Assembly (NCBI GenBank): GCA_016285075.1
Contig: JAEEQB010000004.1
Location: forward strand, 62,001 to 126,000
Origin: Prevotella sp.
GTDB taxonomy: Bacteria > Bacteroidota > Bacteroidia > Bacteroidales > Bacteroidaceae
Length of the DNA stretch: 64,000 bases
Direction: 5' to 3'
Both the position numbers and the translations under genes were made by a program. The notes beneath the pieces were generated by a model that did not search any database, was not told the origin of the DNA, and was given only the letters and a program-made list of their open reading frames with translations. Positions 27,431-35,983 of the stretch are shown in pieces; positions within the stretch are counted from its first letter, which is position 1, and each line of letters starts with the position of its first letter.

Positions 27431-28159
27431 ATGGGAAGAGCATTTGAATATCGTAAAGCAGCAAAGCTGAAGAGATGGGGCCACATGGCCAAGACATTTA
27501 CCAAGATTGGCAAGCAGATTGCTATTGCCGTGAAGGCTGGTGGTCCAGAGCCTGACATGAATCCTGCCCTCCGTGCATGTATAGCCAATGCCAAGCGTGA
27601 GAACATGCCGAAGGACAATATCGAGCGTGCTATCAAGAACGCTATGGGCAAGGATCAGAGTGACTACAAGGAGGTAACCTATGAGGGCTATGGCCCCCAC
27701 GGCATCGCCATCTTCGTAGAGACATTGACTGACAACACTACCCGTACTGTGGGTGATGTGCGTTCCGTGTTCAACAAGTTCAATGGTAACCTGGGAACTC
27801 AGGGTTCGCTCTCGTTCCTGTTCGACCATAAGGCCGTGTTCACCTTCAAGAAGAAGGATGGGCTGGATATGGATGAGATGATTCTCGACCTGATTGACTA
27901 TGGTGTGGAAGACGAGTTTGACGAGGATGAGGAGACTGGTGAAATCACCATCTATGGCGATCCCTCATCGTTCGGTGCCATACAGAAGCATCTGGAGGCA
28001 GAAGGATTTGAGGTAACGGGTGCCGAGTTTACCCGTATCCCCAACGACTTGAAGGACGTGACTGCCGAGCAGCGCGAGACTATTGACAAGATGGTGGAGC
28101 GCCTGGAGGATTTCGATGATGTGCAGACCGTCTATACCAACATGAAGCCCGAAGAGTAA
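27431..28159 (+). CDS. yebC: YebC/PmpR family regulator
   Basis: A 242-residue member of the YebC/TACO1 family, beginning MGRAFEYRKAAKLKRWGHMAK with the conserved segment NMPKDNIERAI. Family members act as transcription regulators or as translation factors at difficult peptide stretches. The length is normal. It is likely cotranscribed with pheT and ends at a strong hairpin. Confidence 0.92.
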   Translation: MGRAFEYRKAAKLKRWGHMAKTFTKIGKQIAIAVKAGGPEPDMNPALRACIANAKRENMPKDNIERAIKNAMGKDQSDYKEVTYEGYGPHGIAIFVETLTDNTTRTVGDVRSVFNKFNGNLGTQGSLSFLFDHKAVFTFKKKDGLDMDEMILDLIDYGVEDEFDEDEETGEITIYGDPSSFGAIQKHLEAEGFEVTGAEFTRIPNDLKDVTAEQRETIDKMVERLEDFDDVQTVYTNMKPEE

Positions 28160-28190
28160 CTCTGTGGGTATGAACCCATGAGCAACTTAC

Positions 28191-28231
28191 AATACTCGGC
28201 GAGTAATTTTCAATACTCGCCGAGTATTTTT
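28191..28231 (+). terminator. Bidirectional terminator between yebC and the lipoprotein gene
   Basis: A perfect 15-bp inverted repeat (AATACTCGGCGAGTA at 28191-28205 against TACTCGCCGAGTATT at 28214-28228) ends in five T. A third, diverged copy of the motif (TTACTCGCC) follows directly. It lies between convergent genes. Confidence 0.85.
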
Positions 28232-28254
28232 CGTTACTCGCCACGTATTATAGA

Positions 28255-28644
28255 TTAATAGTCGTCCTTGGTAAACGTAGCATCGAGGATGATTGCTTCC
28301 GGGTTTTTCTCTGAACGGTAGGTGTAGGCAAAGTTGAATCCCTCGTCCTTGTAGGCCTTCATGATGGTAGTGTTCTTCAGGTCGTGTAGCAAAGCTTCGC
28401 GCATAGCAGGCTGTCGGCTTGGGACGATGGTATCGGCTGTCCCCGACAGCGTATAATAATAATGTAATGTACGCGAGGCCGGCTCGAAGGCAAGGCTGTC
28501 AATTCTGATGTTCTCTGCTAATAGAGCAGGACAGTTCTTCTGTGTGTAAAGCTTCGCCTCACGGGCTGCTTTCTCGTTGATGGACTCCTGACACGAGACC
28601 AATAACAATGCCGATATGACGGCTACAATTGTCTTCTTTTTCAT
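28255..28644 (-). CDS. Small lipoprotein of unknown function
   Basis: 129 residues from the ATG at 28644, with a lipoprotein signal (KKKTIVAVISALLLVSCQES) and Cys20 as the lipidation site. The mature part has no motif I recognise. The frame remains open for 61 codons upstream, into lepA on the other strand, but the promoter element at 28665-28672 and the signal peptide place the start at 28644. It is a single-gene unit divergent from lepA. Confidence 0.75.
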   Translation of the reverse strand: MKKKTIVAVISALLLVSCQESINEKAAREAKLYTQKNCPALLAENIRIDSLAFEPASRTLHYYYTLSGTADTIVPSRQPAMREALLHDLKNTTIMKAYKDEGFNFAYTYRSEKNPEAIILDATFTKDDY

Positions 28645-28664
28645 ATTCTTTGAGATTTTGAGGG

Positions 28665-28672
28665 CAAAGTTA
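28665..28672 (-). promoter_or_regulatory. -7 promoter element of the lipoprotein gene
   Basis: On the minus strand this reads TAACTTTG followed by CCC, about 20 bases before the ATG at 28644. Confidence 0.65.
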
Positions 28673-28714
28673 CAAAAAAAAGCAAAATAATTCGGCAAAA
28701 AGCGATTTTTTTTG

Positions 28715-28722
28715 TAATTTTG
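28715..28722 (+). promoter_or_regulatory. -7 promoter element of lepA
   Basis: TAATTTTG followed by CAC lies 22 bases before the lepA ATG. Confidence 0.7.
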
Positions 28723-28744
28723 CACTTTAAAGCATAATAGATTA

Positions 28745-30562
28745 ATGAAGCACATCAGAAATTTCTGCATCATTGCACACATAGACCACGGGAAATCCAC
28801 ATTGGCCGATCGTCTTCTGGAAGCCACTCAGACCATTCAAGTGACTGAGGGGCAGATGCTTGACGATATGGATCTGGAACGTGAGCGTGGTATCACCATC
28901 AAAAGTCATGCCATTCAGATGGAGTATGACTACAGAAAAGGTGGACGGGATGTGAATGGTGAGGAGTTGTCCGACGGCAAATATATCCTGAATCTTATTG
29001 ATACCCCGGGGCATGTAGACTTCAGCTATGAAGTGTCGCGAAGTATTGCTGCCTGTGAAGGTGCACTGCTGGTTGTGGACGCTACGCAGGGTGTACAGGC
29101 ACAAACCATTTCCAACCTCTATATGGCTATAGACCATAATCTGGAGATTATACCCGTTATCAATAAGATTGACATGCCCAGCGCCATGCCCGATGAGGTG
29201 GAGGATGAGATTGTTGACCTTCTGGGATGCGACCCCTCTGACATTATCCGTGCCAGTGGGAAGACTGGCGAGGGCGTGGATCAGATCCTGGATGCTGTAG
29301 TTGAACGTATTCCCCATCCAGAGGGTGACCCTAAGGCTCCGTTGCAGGCACTTATATTCGACTCTGTGTTTAATTCTTTCCGCGGCATCATAGCCTACTT
29401 CAAGATCATCAACGGTACCATTCGTCAGGGCGACATGGTGAAGTTCTTCAATACAGGCATGGAGTATGATGCTGATGAAATAGGTGTGCTGAAGATGGAC
29501 ATGATACCCCGTAAGGAATTGCAGACGGGCGATGTGGGTTACATTATCAGTGGCATTAAGAATTCGCGCGAAGTCAAGGTAGGTGATACCATAACCCACG
29601 TGAAGACCCCTTGCGACAAGGCCATTGAGGGATTCCAGGAGGTGAAGCCGATGGTTTTCGCTGGCGTCTATCCTATTGATCCTACGGAATACGAGAACCT
29701 GCGCGCTTCGCTGGAAAAGCTGCAGCTGAACGATGCCTCCCTGACCTTTACGCCAGAAAGCTCCGTTGCCCTGGGCTTTGGCTTCCGTTGCGGATTCCTC
29801 GGATTACTCCACATGGAAATCATACAGGAACGTCTTGACCGTGAGTTTGATATGGACGTTATCACTACCGTGCCTAACGTGTCGTATATGTGTTATACGA
29901 AGCAGGGCGAGGAAAAAGAAGTACATAATCCTAGCGGACTGCCTGACCAGACCATGATAGAGCGTATTGAGGAACCCTATATACGTGCAAGCATCATAAC
30001 GGCTGCCGACTACATAGGCGCAATCATGACGCTCTGTCTTGACAAACGAGGAGAACTTATTGATCAGCAGTATGTTAGCGGCAATAGGGTGGAGCTTCAC
30101 TTTATGCTGCCCTTGGGCGAGATTGTCATAGACTTCTATGATAAGTTGAAGTCTATCTCGAAGGGATATGCTTCGTTCGACTATCATATTGATTCCTTCC
30201 GTCCGTCGAAACTCGTGAAACTTGACATACTGCTGAATGGTGAACCGGTAGATGCCCTCTCGACGTTGACTCATCAGGACAATGCTGTCACATTCGGACG
30301 CCGTATGTGTGAAAAGCTGAAGGAACTGATACCACGACAGCAGTTCGACATTGCAATTCAGGCTGCCATAGGCGCCAAAATCATTGCCCGCGAGACTGTG
30401 AAGCAGGTCCGCAAGGATGTGACTGCCAAGTGCTATGGAGGTGATGTCAGCCGTAAGCGTAAACTGCTGGAAAAGCAGAAAAGAGGAAAGAAACGAATGA
30501 AGCAGATCGGCAATGTAGAGGTGCCACAGAAAGCCTTCCTTGCCGTTCTGAAACTGGATTAA
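28745..30562 (+). CDS. lepA: Elongation factor 4 (LepA)
   Basis: A 605-residue ribosomal GTPase. The G-domain motifs [31 protein letters not shown] and NKIDMP are intact, and the C-terminal LepA-specific domain ends [10 protein letters not shown]. It acts on ribosomes during initiation or back-translocation. The intact catalytic His in DTPGHVDF contrasts with the EF-G2 protein at 36324-38483. Confidence 0.97.
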   Translation: MKHIRNFCIIAHIDHGKSTLADRLLEATQTIQVTEGQMLDDMDLERERGITIKSHAIQMEYDYRKGGRDVNGEELSDGKYILNLIDTPGHVDFSYEVSRSIAACEGALLVVDATQGVQAQTISNLYMAIDHNLEIIPVINKIDMPSAMPDEVEDEIVDLLGCDPSDIIRASGKTGEGVDQILDAVVERIPHPEGDPKAPLQALIFDSVFNSFRGIIAYFKIINGTIRQGDMVKFFNTGMEYDADEIGVLKMDMIPRKELQTGDVGYIISGIKNSREVKVGDTITHVKTPCDKAIEGFQEVKPMVFAGVYPIDPTEYENLRASLEKLQLNDASLTFTPESSVALGFGFRCGFLGLLHMEIIQERLDREFDMDVITTVPNVSYMCYTKQGEEKEVHNPSGLPDQTMIERIEEPYIRASIITAADYIGAIMTLCLDKRGELIDQQYVSGNRVELHFMLPLGEIVIDFYDKLKSISKGYASFDYHIDSFRPSKLVKLDILLNGEPVDALSTLTHQDNAVTFGRRMCEKLKELIPRQQFDIAIQAAIGAKIIARETVKQVRKDVTAKCYGGDVSRKRKLLEKQKRGKKRMKQIGNVEVPQKAFLAVLKLD

Positions 30563-30641
30563 TACTCTCAGGACATCTTTTTTTAAGATATATAGTAAAC
30601 AAACCACAAAAAACTACCAACCTTTACAACAGGAAACAACA

Positions 30642-31244
30642 ATGCCAACCATCAGTTTAGCACCAAGAGACGTGGCCCGCGAATTGGCCCGGCGTTACAG
30701 CACAATGACTCACGATGAGCTCGACATCCTTGAAAGTGTCCTTGTGCCTATGAAATTTGCAAAGAACGAAGTCATCCTTAAGGAGGGAGACGTGTGTCGG
30801 AACATCTACTGGGTTGTCAAGGGACTTGTGCGACAATTCTACTATAAGAACAACAAGGAGCTTACCGAGTATATGGCTCCTGAGAACAATATCGTGATGT
30901 GTATTGAAAGCCTCTTCAAGGAAGAGCCAACCCACCTTCAGATCATGGCCATTGAGCCTACACTGCTCTATGCCTTGCCTAAAGCCGACCTGGAGGCTGT
31001 TGCCATGAAGAGTGTCAATATTCAGATACTATATCGAAAGATACTTGAGGAGTCGCTTATCCTCAGCCAGAAACATGCTGACATGTTACGTTTTGAGTCG
31101 GCACAGGACCGATATCAAAAACTGGTCAAGCGTCAGCCGCAGTTAGTGCTCCGTGCTCCACTGGTCTATATTGCCAGCTATCTCCAGATGACCCCTGAGA
31201 CGCTCTCTCGTGTCCGTACGGCAGCTCTGCTCGAAGACCGGTAG
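30642..31244 (+). CDS. Crp/Fnr-like transcription regulator
   Basis: A 200-residue regulator with an N-terminal cyclic-nucleotide-binding-like domain (MKFAKNEVILKEGDVCRNIYWVVKGLVRQFY) and a short C-terminal winged helix (LVYIASYLQMTPETLSRVR). It has no Fnr-type cysteine cluster and lacks the usual Crp cAMP-binding residues as far as I can see. This is the common small Bacteroidetes type with an unknown effector. It may share a transcript with the small lipoprotein gene 43 bases downstream. Confidence 0.85.
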   Translation: MPTISLAPRDVARELARRYSTMTHDELDILESVLVPMKFAKNEVILKEGDVCRNIYWVVKGLVRQFYYKNNKELTEYMAPENNIVMCIESLFKEEPTHLQIMAIEPTLLYALPKADLEAVAMKSVNIQILYRKILEESLILSQKHADMLRFESAQDRYQKLVKRQPQLVLRAPLVYIASYLQMTPETLSRVRTAALLEDR

Positions 31245-31287
31245 CTGTGTGTCTTTTCTACTATCAAACATATTGAACTAAAATGTG

Positions 31288-31563
31288 ATGACTATGAAAA
31301 CTAGGCATTTTGTGTTTCCACTTGCAATCCTGGGGCTGCTGGTAGCATTCACAGGGTGTGAACGTGCAGTACGTCATTATGCAGGCACCGACACACAGCG
31401 TGTACACGTGGCTGTTGATTCCACTGTACACGATGATTTTGACAGAAGTGACGTGGACGACTGGTCTGAGGAACCTATTTTCGAGGATGTTGAATACGAT
31501 GGAAATGTGAAGGACAAAAAAAGTGCCATCGACGAATATAATAAGTTCATTCGTGGAAAATGA
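31288..31563 (+). CDS. Small lipoprotein with an acidic tail
   Basis: About 91 residues. A hydrophobic segment ends at a lipobox-like LLVAFTGC. The mature part is short and rich in Asp, Glu and Val (DRSDVDDWSEEPIFED). No family is recognised. The start could be the ATG at 31288 or at 31294, the latter giving a more standard signal (MKTRHF). Confidence 0.65.
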   Translation: MTMKTRHFVFPLAILGLLVAFTGCERAVRHYAGTDTQRVHVAVDSTVHDDFDRSDVDDWSEEPIFEDVEYDGNVKDKKSAIDEYNKFIRGK

Positions 31564-31653
31564 ATAATATCGTGATGGGACTGAAGGTCAGACCATACCT
31601 ATACTTCTGAACGCGTCCTGAAATAGTCGATCTACCCCTGTAAGAGAACTGTT

Positions 31654-31727
31654 GTTGTCCGCTGAATCGTGGTATGAAGCATACCTCAGTTCAGCGGACA
31701 ACTATGACAGATAACTGTCTGTTTTTT
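31654..31727 (+). terminator. Nested hairpin followed by a terminator-like hairpin
   Basis: A perfect 13-bp stem (GTTGTCCGCTGAA/TTCAGCGGACAAC) encloses a second perfect 6-bp stem (GGTATG/CATACC). It is followed directly by GACAG-ATAA-CTGTC, TG and six T. The second hairpin would end transcription coming from the small lipoprotein gene. Confidence 0.7.
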
Positions 31728-31810
31728 CGTTTTTTCGTTTGATTGGCACTATCATTGACTTGAGATAGGTGGTTGTTTCGTTCGAAAATGAAAGAATTAT
31801 TGCTTTTTCC

Positions 31811-31841
31811 TTTGCATTTTGCTCACTTATTAGTACCTTTG
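31811..31841 (+). promoter_or_regulatory. Promoter of the 2-oxoacid oxidoreductase operon
   Basis: TTTG at 31811-31814 and TACCTTTG at 31834-31841 are separated by 19 bases, which matches the Bacteroidetes -33/-7 consensus well. The leader is about 33 bases. Confidence 0.8.
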
Positions 31842-31881
31842 CACCCCGAATTGAGGATTTAATGCATTAAACTATATTAAT

Positions 31882-32112
31882 ATGGCAAAATTGAAAGGCG
31901 CCATCGAGGTGAATACAGAGCGGTGTAAAGGATGCTCATTATGCATCATTGCCTGCCCTCAGAAGGTCATCGCTCTGGCCAACAAAGTAAATCTGCACGG
32001 TTATCCTTATGTGGAGGCTGTCAACGAAGAGGCCTGCGTAGGCTGTGCATCGTGTGGCATCGTCTGCCCGGACGGTTGTATTACCGTGTATCGTAAAAAA
32101 GTGGAGGAATAA
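31882..32112 (+). CDS. 2-oxoacid:ferredoxin oxidoreductase, delta (ferredoxin) subunit
   Basis: A 76-residue 2[4Fe-4S] ferredoxin with the cysteine sets CKGCSLCIIACP and CVGCASCGIVCP. It carries electrons for the thiamine-diphosphate enzyme encoded by the next three genes, the alpha subunit starting 3 bases downstream. The separate ferredoxin subunit identifies a four-subunit KOR/VOR type enzyme. Confidence 0.92.
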   Translation: MAKLKGAIEVNTERCKGCSLCIIACPQKVIALANKVNLHGYPYVEAVNEEACVGCASCGIVCPDGCITVYRKKVEE

Positions 32113-32115
32113 GGT

Positions 32116-33201
32116 ATGGAAAAAGATGTTGTGTTAATGAAAGGCAATGAGGCTATTGCCCATGCTGCTATTCGTTGCGGATGCGACGGCTATTTCGGCT
32201 ATCCTATTACTCCGCAGAGTGAAGTAATCGAGACGCTGGCAGAACTGAAGCCTTGGGAGACCACAGGTATGCAGGTTGTTCAGGCAGAAAGTGAGCTGGC
32301 TTCGATATACATGGTCTATGGTGCAGCAGGTGCCGGTAAGCGTGCAATGACATCATCATCGAGTCCTGGTGTTGCCCTCATGCAGGAAGGTATCACCTAT
32401 ATGGCTGGTGCTGAGGTGCCTGGTGTTTTTGTAAATGTGCAGCGTGGCGGTCCCGGTTTGGGAACTATTCAGCCTTCGCAGGGTGACTATTTCCAGGCAA
32501 CACGTGGTGGTGGTAACGGCGACTATAAGGTTATCGTACTGGCTCCTTCGAGTGTTCAGGAAATGGCCGATTTCGTCGACCTCGCTTTCGAACTGGCCTT
32601 CAAATATCGTAACCCCGCTATGATTCTCTCTGATGGTGTGATTGGTCAGATGATGGAAAAAGTGGTGCTACCTCCGTTCAAACCCCGTCGCACTGACGAG
32701 GAGGTTATCAAGCAGTGTCCTTGGGCTTCTACTGGAAAGCCGAAGGGTGGAAGAGAACGTGTGGTCATCACCTCCCTCGAGCTGAAGCCGGAGATTATGG
32801 AGCAGCGTAACATTGCCCTGCAGGAGAAGTACCGCAAGATTGAAGAAAACGAGGTTCGCTTTGAGCAGCAGCAGATGGACGATGCTGATTATGCTATCGT
32901 TGCTTTCGGTAGCGCAGCCCGTCTGTCAGAGAAAGCTATTGAGGTTGCACGCGAACAGGGCATCAAGGTGGGTCTGTTCCGTCCTATCACACTGTTCCCG
33001 TTCCCCACGAAGCAGATTGCTGAGCTGGCCAGGACCAAAAAAGGCATTCTGGTAGTAGAGATTAATGCCGGACAGATGGTACAGGATGTCCGCCTGGCAG
33101 TGAACGGTGCCGTGCCCGTAGAGCAGTTCGGTCGCCTGGGTGGTATCGTGCCTGAGCCAGAAGAAATCGTGGAGGCTCTTAAAGACAAAATTATTGGATA
33201 A
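32116..33201 (+). CDS. 2-oxoacid:ferredoxin oxidoreductase, alpha subunit (VorB/KorA type)
   Basis: 361 residues containing the pyrimidine-binding domain and domain II of the thiamine enzyme. Typical motifs are GNEAIAHAAIRCGCDGYFGYPITPQSEVIE and SSSPGVALMQEGITYMAGAEVPGV. The enzyme joins 2-oxoacid oxidation or reductive carboxylation to ferredoxin with CoA. Sequence alone does not decide between 2-oxoglutarate and branched-chain 2-oxoacids; Bacteroidetes copies are often annotated as vorB. Confidence 0.9.
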   Translation: MEKDVVLMKGNEAIAHAAIRCGCDGYFGYPITPQSEVIETLAELKPWETTGMQVVQAESELASIYMVYGAAGAGKRAMTSSSSPGVALMQEGITYMAGAEVPGVFVNVQRGGPGLGTIQPSQGDYFQATRGGGNGDYKVIVLAPSSVQEMADFVDLAFELAFKYRNPAMILSDGVIGQMMEKVVLPPFKPRRTDEEVIKQCPWASTGKPKGGRERVVITSLELKPEIMEQRNIALQEKYRKIEENEVRFEQQQMDDADYAIVAFGSAARLSEKAIEVAREQGIKVGLFRPITLFPFPTKQIAELARTKKGILVVEINAGQMVQDVRLAVNGAVPVEQFGRLGGIVPEPEEIVEALKDKIIG

Positions 33202-33291
33202 AGACATAATAATGAAATAAGACATACTAACAGACATATTAACATCATAACAATATATGTTCGTATGTTATTCTGTCTTTAAATTGTTAAT

Positions 33292-34068
33292 ATGTATATG
33301 GATAGAAATCAAATTGCTCAACCAGAGAACATCGTCTGCAAGAAGCCGACGCTGATGAACGACAACAATATGCACTATTGCCCGGGTTGCTCCCACGGCG
33401 TGGTACATAAGCTCATTGCCGAAGTCATCGAAGAGATGGGTATGGAAGACAAGGCTGTGGGCGTTTCGCCTGTTGGCTGTGCTGTCTTCGCGTACAATTA
33501 TATAGACATTGACTGGCAGGAGGCTGCCCACGGACGTGCTCCCGCACTGGCTACAGGTATCAAGCGCTGCTGGCCCGACCGTCTGGTGTTCACCTATCAG
33601 GGAGATGGTGACCTGGCATGTATCGGCACCTGTGAGACCATCCACGCCTTGAATCGCGGAGAGAACATTGTCATCATCTTCGTCAACAATGCCATCTATG
33701 GTATGACGGGTGGACAGATGGCTCCTACCACACTGATTGGTCAGAAAACCTCTACCTGTCCTTACGGACGTGATCCACAGCTGCATGGCTATCCCCTGAA
33801 GATGGCTGATATTGCCGCTCAGCTGGAAGGCACTTGTTATGTCACTCGTCAGAGTGTAGAGACAGTGGGTGCTATCCTGAAGGCAAAGAAGGCCCTGCGC
33901 AAGGCTTTCGAGGCTTCGATGGCAGGTAAAGGCAGTTCACTCGTAGAGTTTGTCTCTACCTGTAATAGCGGATGGAAGCTCACTCCTGCCAAGGCTAACG
34001 AATGGATGAAGGAGAACATGTTCCCATTCTATCCGAAAGGAGACCTCAAGGACACAACAAATGATTAA
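33292..34068 (+). CDS. 2-oxoacid:ferredoxin oxidoreductase, beta (thiamine diphosphate) subunit
   Basis: 258 residues. The thiamine diphosphate motif is GDGDLACIG with NNAIYGMTGGQ, and CPGCSHG lies near the N-terminus. A 90-base A/T-rich gap separates it from the alpha gene and contains loosely related AGACATA repeats but no promoter I can identify. It would form the active site with the alpha subunit. Confidence 0.92.
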   Translation: MYMDRNQIAQPENIVCKKPTLMNDNNMHYCPGCSHGVVHKLIAEVIEEMGMEDKAVGVSPVGCAVFAYNYIDIDWQEAAHGRAPALATGIKRCWPDRLVFTYQGDGDLACIGTCETIHALNRGENIVIIFVNNAIYGMTGGQMAPTTLIGQKTSTCPYGRDPQLHGYPLKMADIAAQLEGTCYVTRQSVETVGAILKAKKALRKAFEASMAGKGSSLVEFVSTCNSGWKLTPAKANEWMKENMFPFYPKGDLKDTTND

Positions 34069-34159
34069 TAAAACAACGGAGGATGAAACGGGTTATACTG
34101 ATTGCTTGTTCATGATTAATCTGTGAAGTCTGTGTAATCCGTTGTGAAAAGATAACAGT

Positions 34160-34705
34160 ATGAAGAAAGAGATTATTATTTCAGGTTTCGGAGGTCAGGG
34201 AGTGCTCTCGATGGGTAAGATTCTGGCCTATAGTGGACTGATGGAGGATAAAGAGGTGACTTGGATGCCTGCCTATGGTCCGGAGCAGCGTGGTGGTACG
34301 GCCAACGTCACGGTCATTGTCAGTGACGAGCGTATCTCTTCTCCAATCCTCAGCAAGTATGATATAGCTGTAGTACTGAATCAGCCCTCCTTGGAGAAGT
34401 TTGAACCGAAGATCAAGCCTGGTGGCATACTGATTTATGACGGCTTCGGTATCATTAACCCTCCCAAGCGCAAGGACATTACAGTCTACTGCATCAATGC
34501 AATGGATAAGGCTGCTGAGATGAAGAACGGCAAGGTGTTTAACATGATTGTTTTGGGTGGGCTGTTGAAGGTCGCTCCTGTGGTGAGTACCAACGGCGTT
34601 GAGAAAGCTCTCAAGAAGACACTGCCAGAACGTCATCATAACCTCATTCCTCTGAACATGCAGGCAGTGGAAGAGGGTGCAAAGATTATCACAGAAATAA
34701 AGTGA
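34160..34705 (+). CDS. 2-oxoacid:ferredoxin oxidoreductase, gamma subunit
   Basis: 181 residues of the CoA-binding gamma domain, beginning KEIIISGFGGQGVLSMGKIL, with MPAYGPEQRGGTANVTV. It is the fourth gene of the operon in the order delta, alpha, beta, gamma, and is followed by a strong terminator. Confidence 0.92.
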   Translation: MKKEIIISGFGGQGVLSMGKILAYSGLMEDKEVTWMPAYGPEQRGGTANVTVIVSDERISSPILSKYDIAVVLNQPSLEKFEPKIKPGGILIYDGFGIINPPKRKDITVYCINAMDKAAEMKNGKVFNMIVLGGLLKVAPVVSTNGVEKALKKTLPERHHNLIPLNMQAVEEGAKIITEIK

Positions 34706-34741
34706 TTCCCCCAAATTAAATTTTAAATTTAAATTTAAATT

Positions 34742-34778
34742 AATTATGGCCCCTTTATAGGGGCCTAATTTTTTTTTT
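34742..34778 (+). terminator. Terminator of the oxidoreductase operon
   Basis: GGCCCC-TTTATA-GGGGCC at 34748-34765, with AATTA/TAATT flanks extending the stem, followed by about ten T. Confidence 0.85.
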
Positions 34779-34963
34779 AATTTTAATTTCAAAGAGCAAA
34801 TTCTGGCGACCATCGAGGCTTCTTCAACGTAGTTGCAAAGATACAATCTGGCAAAAGGCCATTGACCGTCTTTAAACCTTGAGTTACGAAAATATAACAT
34901 TTTTAACTTCCTTTTAGGCACACTGACGCCCTAATTGCCATTTCTGCATACTCTGTCACCTAT

Positions 34964-35096
34964 GCCTCATTCAGATAGTCTGAACGCCTCATTGAGGCTA
35001 TCTCTATGGCTCATTCAGATAATCCCTTATAGGGTAAAGAGATTATCTGAACGAGCCAAAGAGACTATCTGAACAACTCATTAAGATTATCTCCAT
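34964..35096. repeat. Degenerate 22-bp tandem array (six units)
   Basis: Six consecutive units start at 34964, 34986, 35008, 35031, 35053 and 35075, so all steps are 22 bases except one of 23. Units share a core close to AGATTATCTGAAC. Four of them begin with a CTCATT-like half and two with a AAA-ended half. Unit 1 contains the dyad TTCAGA-TAG-TCTGAA. Confidence 0.7.
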
Positions 35097-35167
35097 CTAA
35101 TGTTCCTTCACATACCGCAGCAACGGATCTACAGCCCAGAAAAAGCAGTTGAAAGTGCCAAGACAAG

Positions 35168-35353
35168 GATTTGGCTTATCTCAAAAAGACAGACATAAAG
35201 AATGGCATTCTGAGCTGTCGTAGACGAAAGACTGGTCAGGAGTTGAGTATCAAGTGGGAAAAATGTATGGCTGAAATCATTGCCAAATACCCTGAAAACC
35301 AGACGGATTTCCTTCTCCCTATCGTCAAAGAGGAAGGTAATTCACCCCAATAA
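35168..35353 (+). pseudogene. Tyrosine recombinase (integrase) remnant
   Basis: About 60 codons resemble the core of a Bacteroidetes tyrosine recombinase between the first catalytic Arg region and the His box: LAYLKKTDIKNG, CRRRKTGQEL, then KYPENQTDFLLPIV. The N-terminal domain, the catalytic Arg/His/Tyr boxes and a proper start are missing. This is a decayed fragment rather than a gene, and it marks an old mobile-element insertion. Confidence 0.65.
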
Positions 35354-35373
35354 TGAACGTTAAGTTATTATTT

Positions 35374-35579
35374 ATCAAGAATTTGAGAGATCTGTCGAAG
35401 ACTCACTGACCGTAAGGGAGGTAATCAGAGAATTATTATTGCAGAAAAAGAATTGTTTGGAATTACCCGTCGCAAGCGACTGGAACTCTGCTGACTGAAA
35501 CGGGAATGGCTTGCCATTTCTTCTCAAATTCCCAATAATTCTACAAAACTGCTAAAGGAGAAATTCTCTAATTCTTGAT
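35374..35579. mobile_element. 206-bp palindromic, MITE-like element
   Basis: Terminal inverted repeats are ATCAAGAATTTGAG at the left against CTCTAATTCTTGAT at the right (13 of 14). Inner inverted pairs are GAATTATT/AATAATTC, GTCGC-AA-GCGAC and AATGGC-TT-GCCATT. It has no coding capacity. It lies 20 bases after the integrase remnant and may be a non-autonomous element or the end of the same lost element. Confidence 0.5.
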
Positions 35580-35666
35580 TATTCTAAAGGTGGGAAACTT
35601 GAGTTAGCTAAAAAAAACAAAAAACGACCAACTCCGTCTGAAAACAAGTAAAAAGATACTGGGACG

Positions 35667-35698
35667 TTTGCATTTCTGGAAAAATTGTCGTACCTTTG
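35667..35698 (+). promoter_or_regulatory. Orphan consensus promoter in the gene-poor region
   Basis: TTTG at 35667-35670, a 20-base spacer, then TACCTTTG at 35691-35698 followed by CA. This is as good as the promoters of known genes here, but no recognised gene follows. Transcription would start near 35705 and could run to the terminator at 36191-36229. Confidence 0.65.
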
Positions 35699-35706
35699 CA
35701 AATAGG

Positions 35707-35883
35707 ATGATAGGCCACGTAAGGCGGACTGAATACTTTCTGAACTACAGCCGCGCACCACAAAGGGTGAGGATGACAAGCCATTTCGACAGCCTCTGTA
35801 CAGGCGACAATCCACGTCTGAACCGCTACAAGGAAGGCCGCACTTGGCACAATACCATCCGAGAGACCACTACCACAGTATAA
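35707..35883 (+). CDS. Possible small protein of 58 residues (unsupported family)
   Basis: An ATG at 35707 lies about two bases after the expected transcription start and opens a 58-codon frame (beginning MIGHVRRTEYFLN, ending TTTTV). No motif or family is recognised, composition is unusually rich in Arg and Thr, and no Shine-Dalgarno-like sequence is possible. The transcript may instead be non-coding. Confidence 0.25.
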   Translation: MIGHVRRTEYFLNYSRAPQRVRMTSHFDSLCTGDNPRLNRYKEGRTWHNTIRETTTTV

Positions 35884-35893
35884 AAACAGGTAA

Positions 35894-35980
35894 GCAGCGA
35901 ACGCTGCCGATCATTTCCCCGCCCGTTGCCAATATTGGCAGCGGGCGCTGCTGATTATTTCCACGCCCGCTGCGGAATCG
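35894..35980. repeat. Cluster of GC-rich palindromes
   Basis: Three overlapping dyads occur: GCAGCGAACGCTGC at 35894-35907; a 26-bp near-perfect palindrome centred on CCAATATTGG at 35921-35946; and GCAGCGGGCG paired with CGCCCGCTGC near 35938-35974. The last two are mutually exclusive as RNA hairpins. Confidence 0.6.
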
Positions 35981-35983
35981 GAA

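Larger units (their letters stand above)
31564..31881. other. Intergenic region before the oxoacid oxidoreductase operon
   Basis: No coding sequence is supported. The region contains a nested hairpin at 31654-31702, a terminator-like hairpin with a T-run at 31706-31727, and the promoter at 31811-31841. Confidence 0.6.

Noticed and set aside
28742..29599. 285-codon minus-strand frame inside lepA
   Set aside because: It lies fully opposite the GTPase domain of lepA and has no promoter or recognised motif.
33202..33291. Promoter or repeat array between the oxidoreductase alpha and beta genes
   Set aside because: The AGACATA-like motifs are irregularly spaced and no TAnnTTTG element is present. 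It looks like plain A/T-rich spacer.
35579..35850. Minus-strand frames of 78-80 codons in the gene-poor region
   Set aside because: They lack start signals and family features and run opposite the orphan promoter and its short frame.
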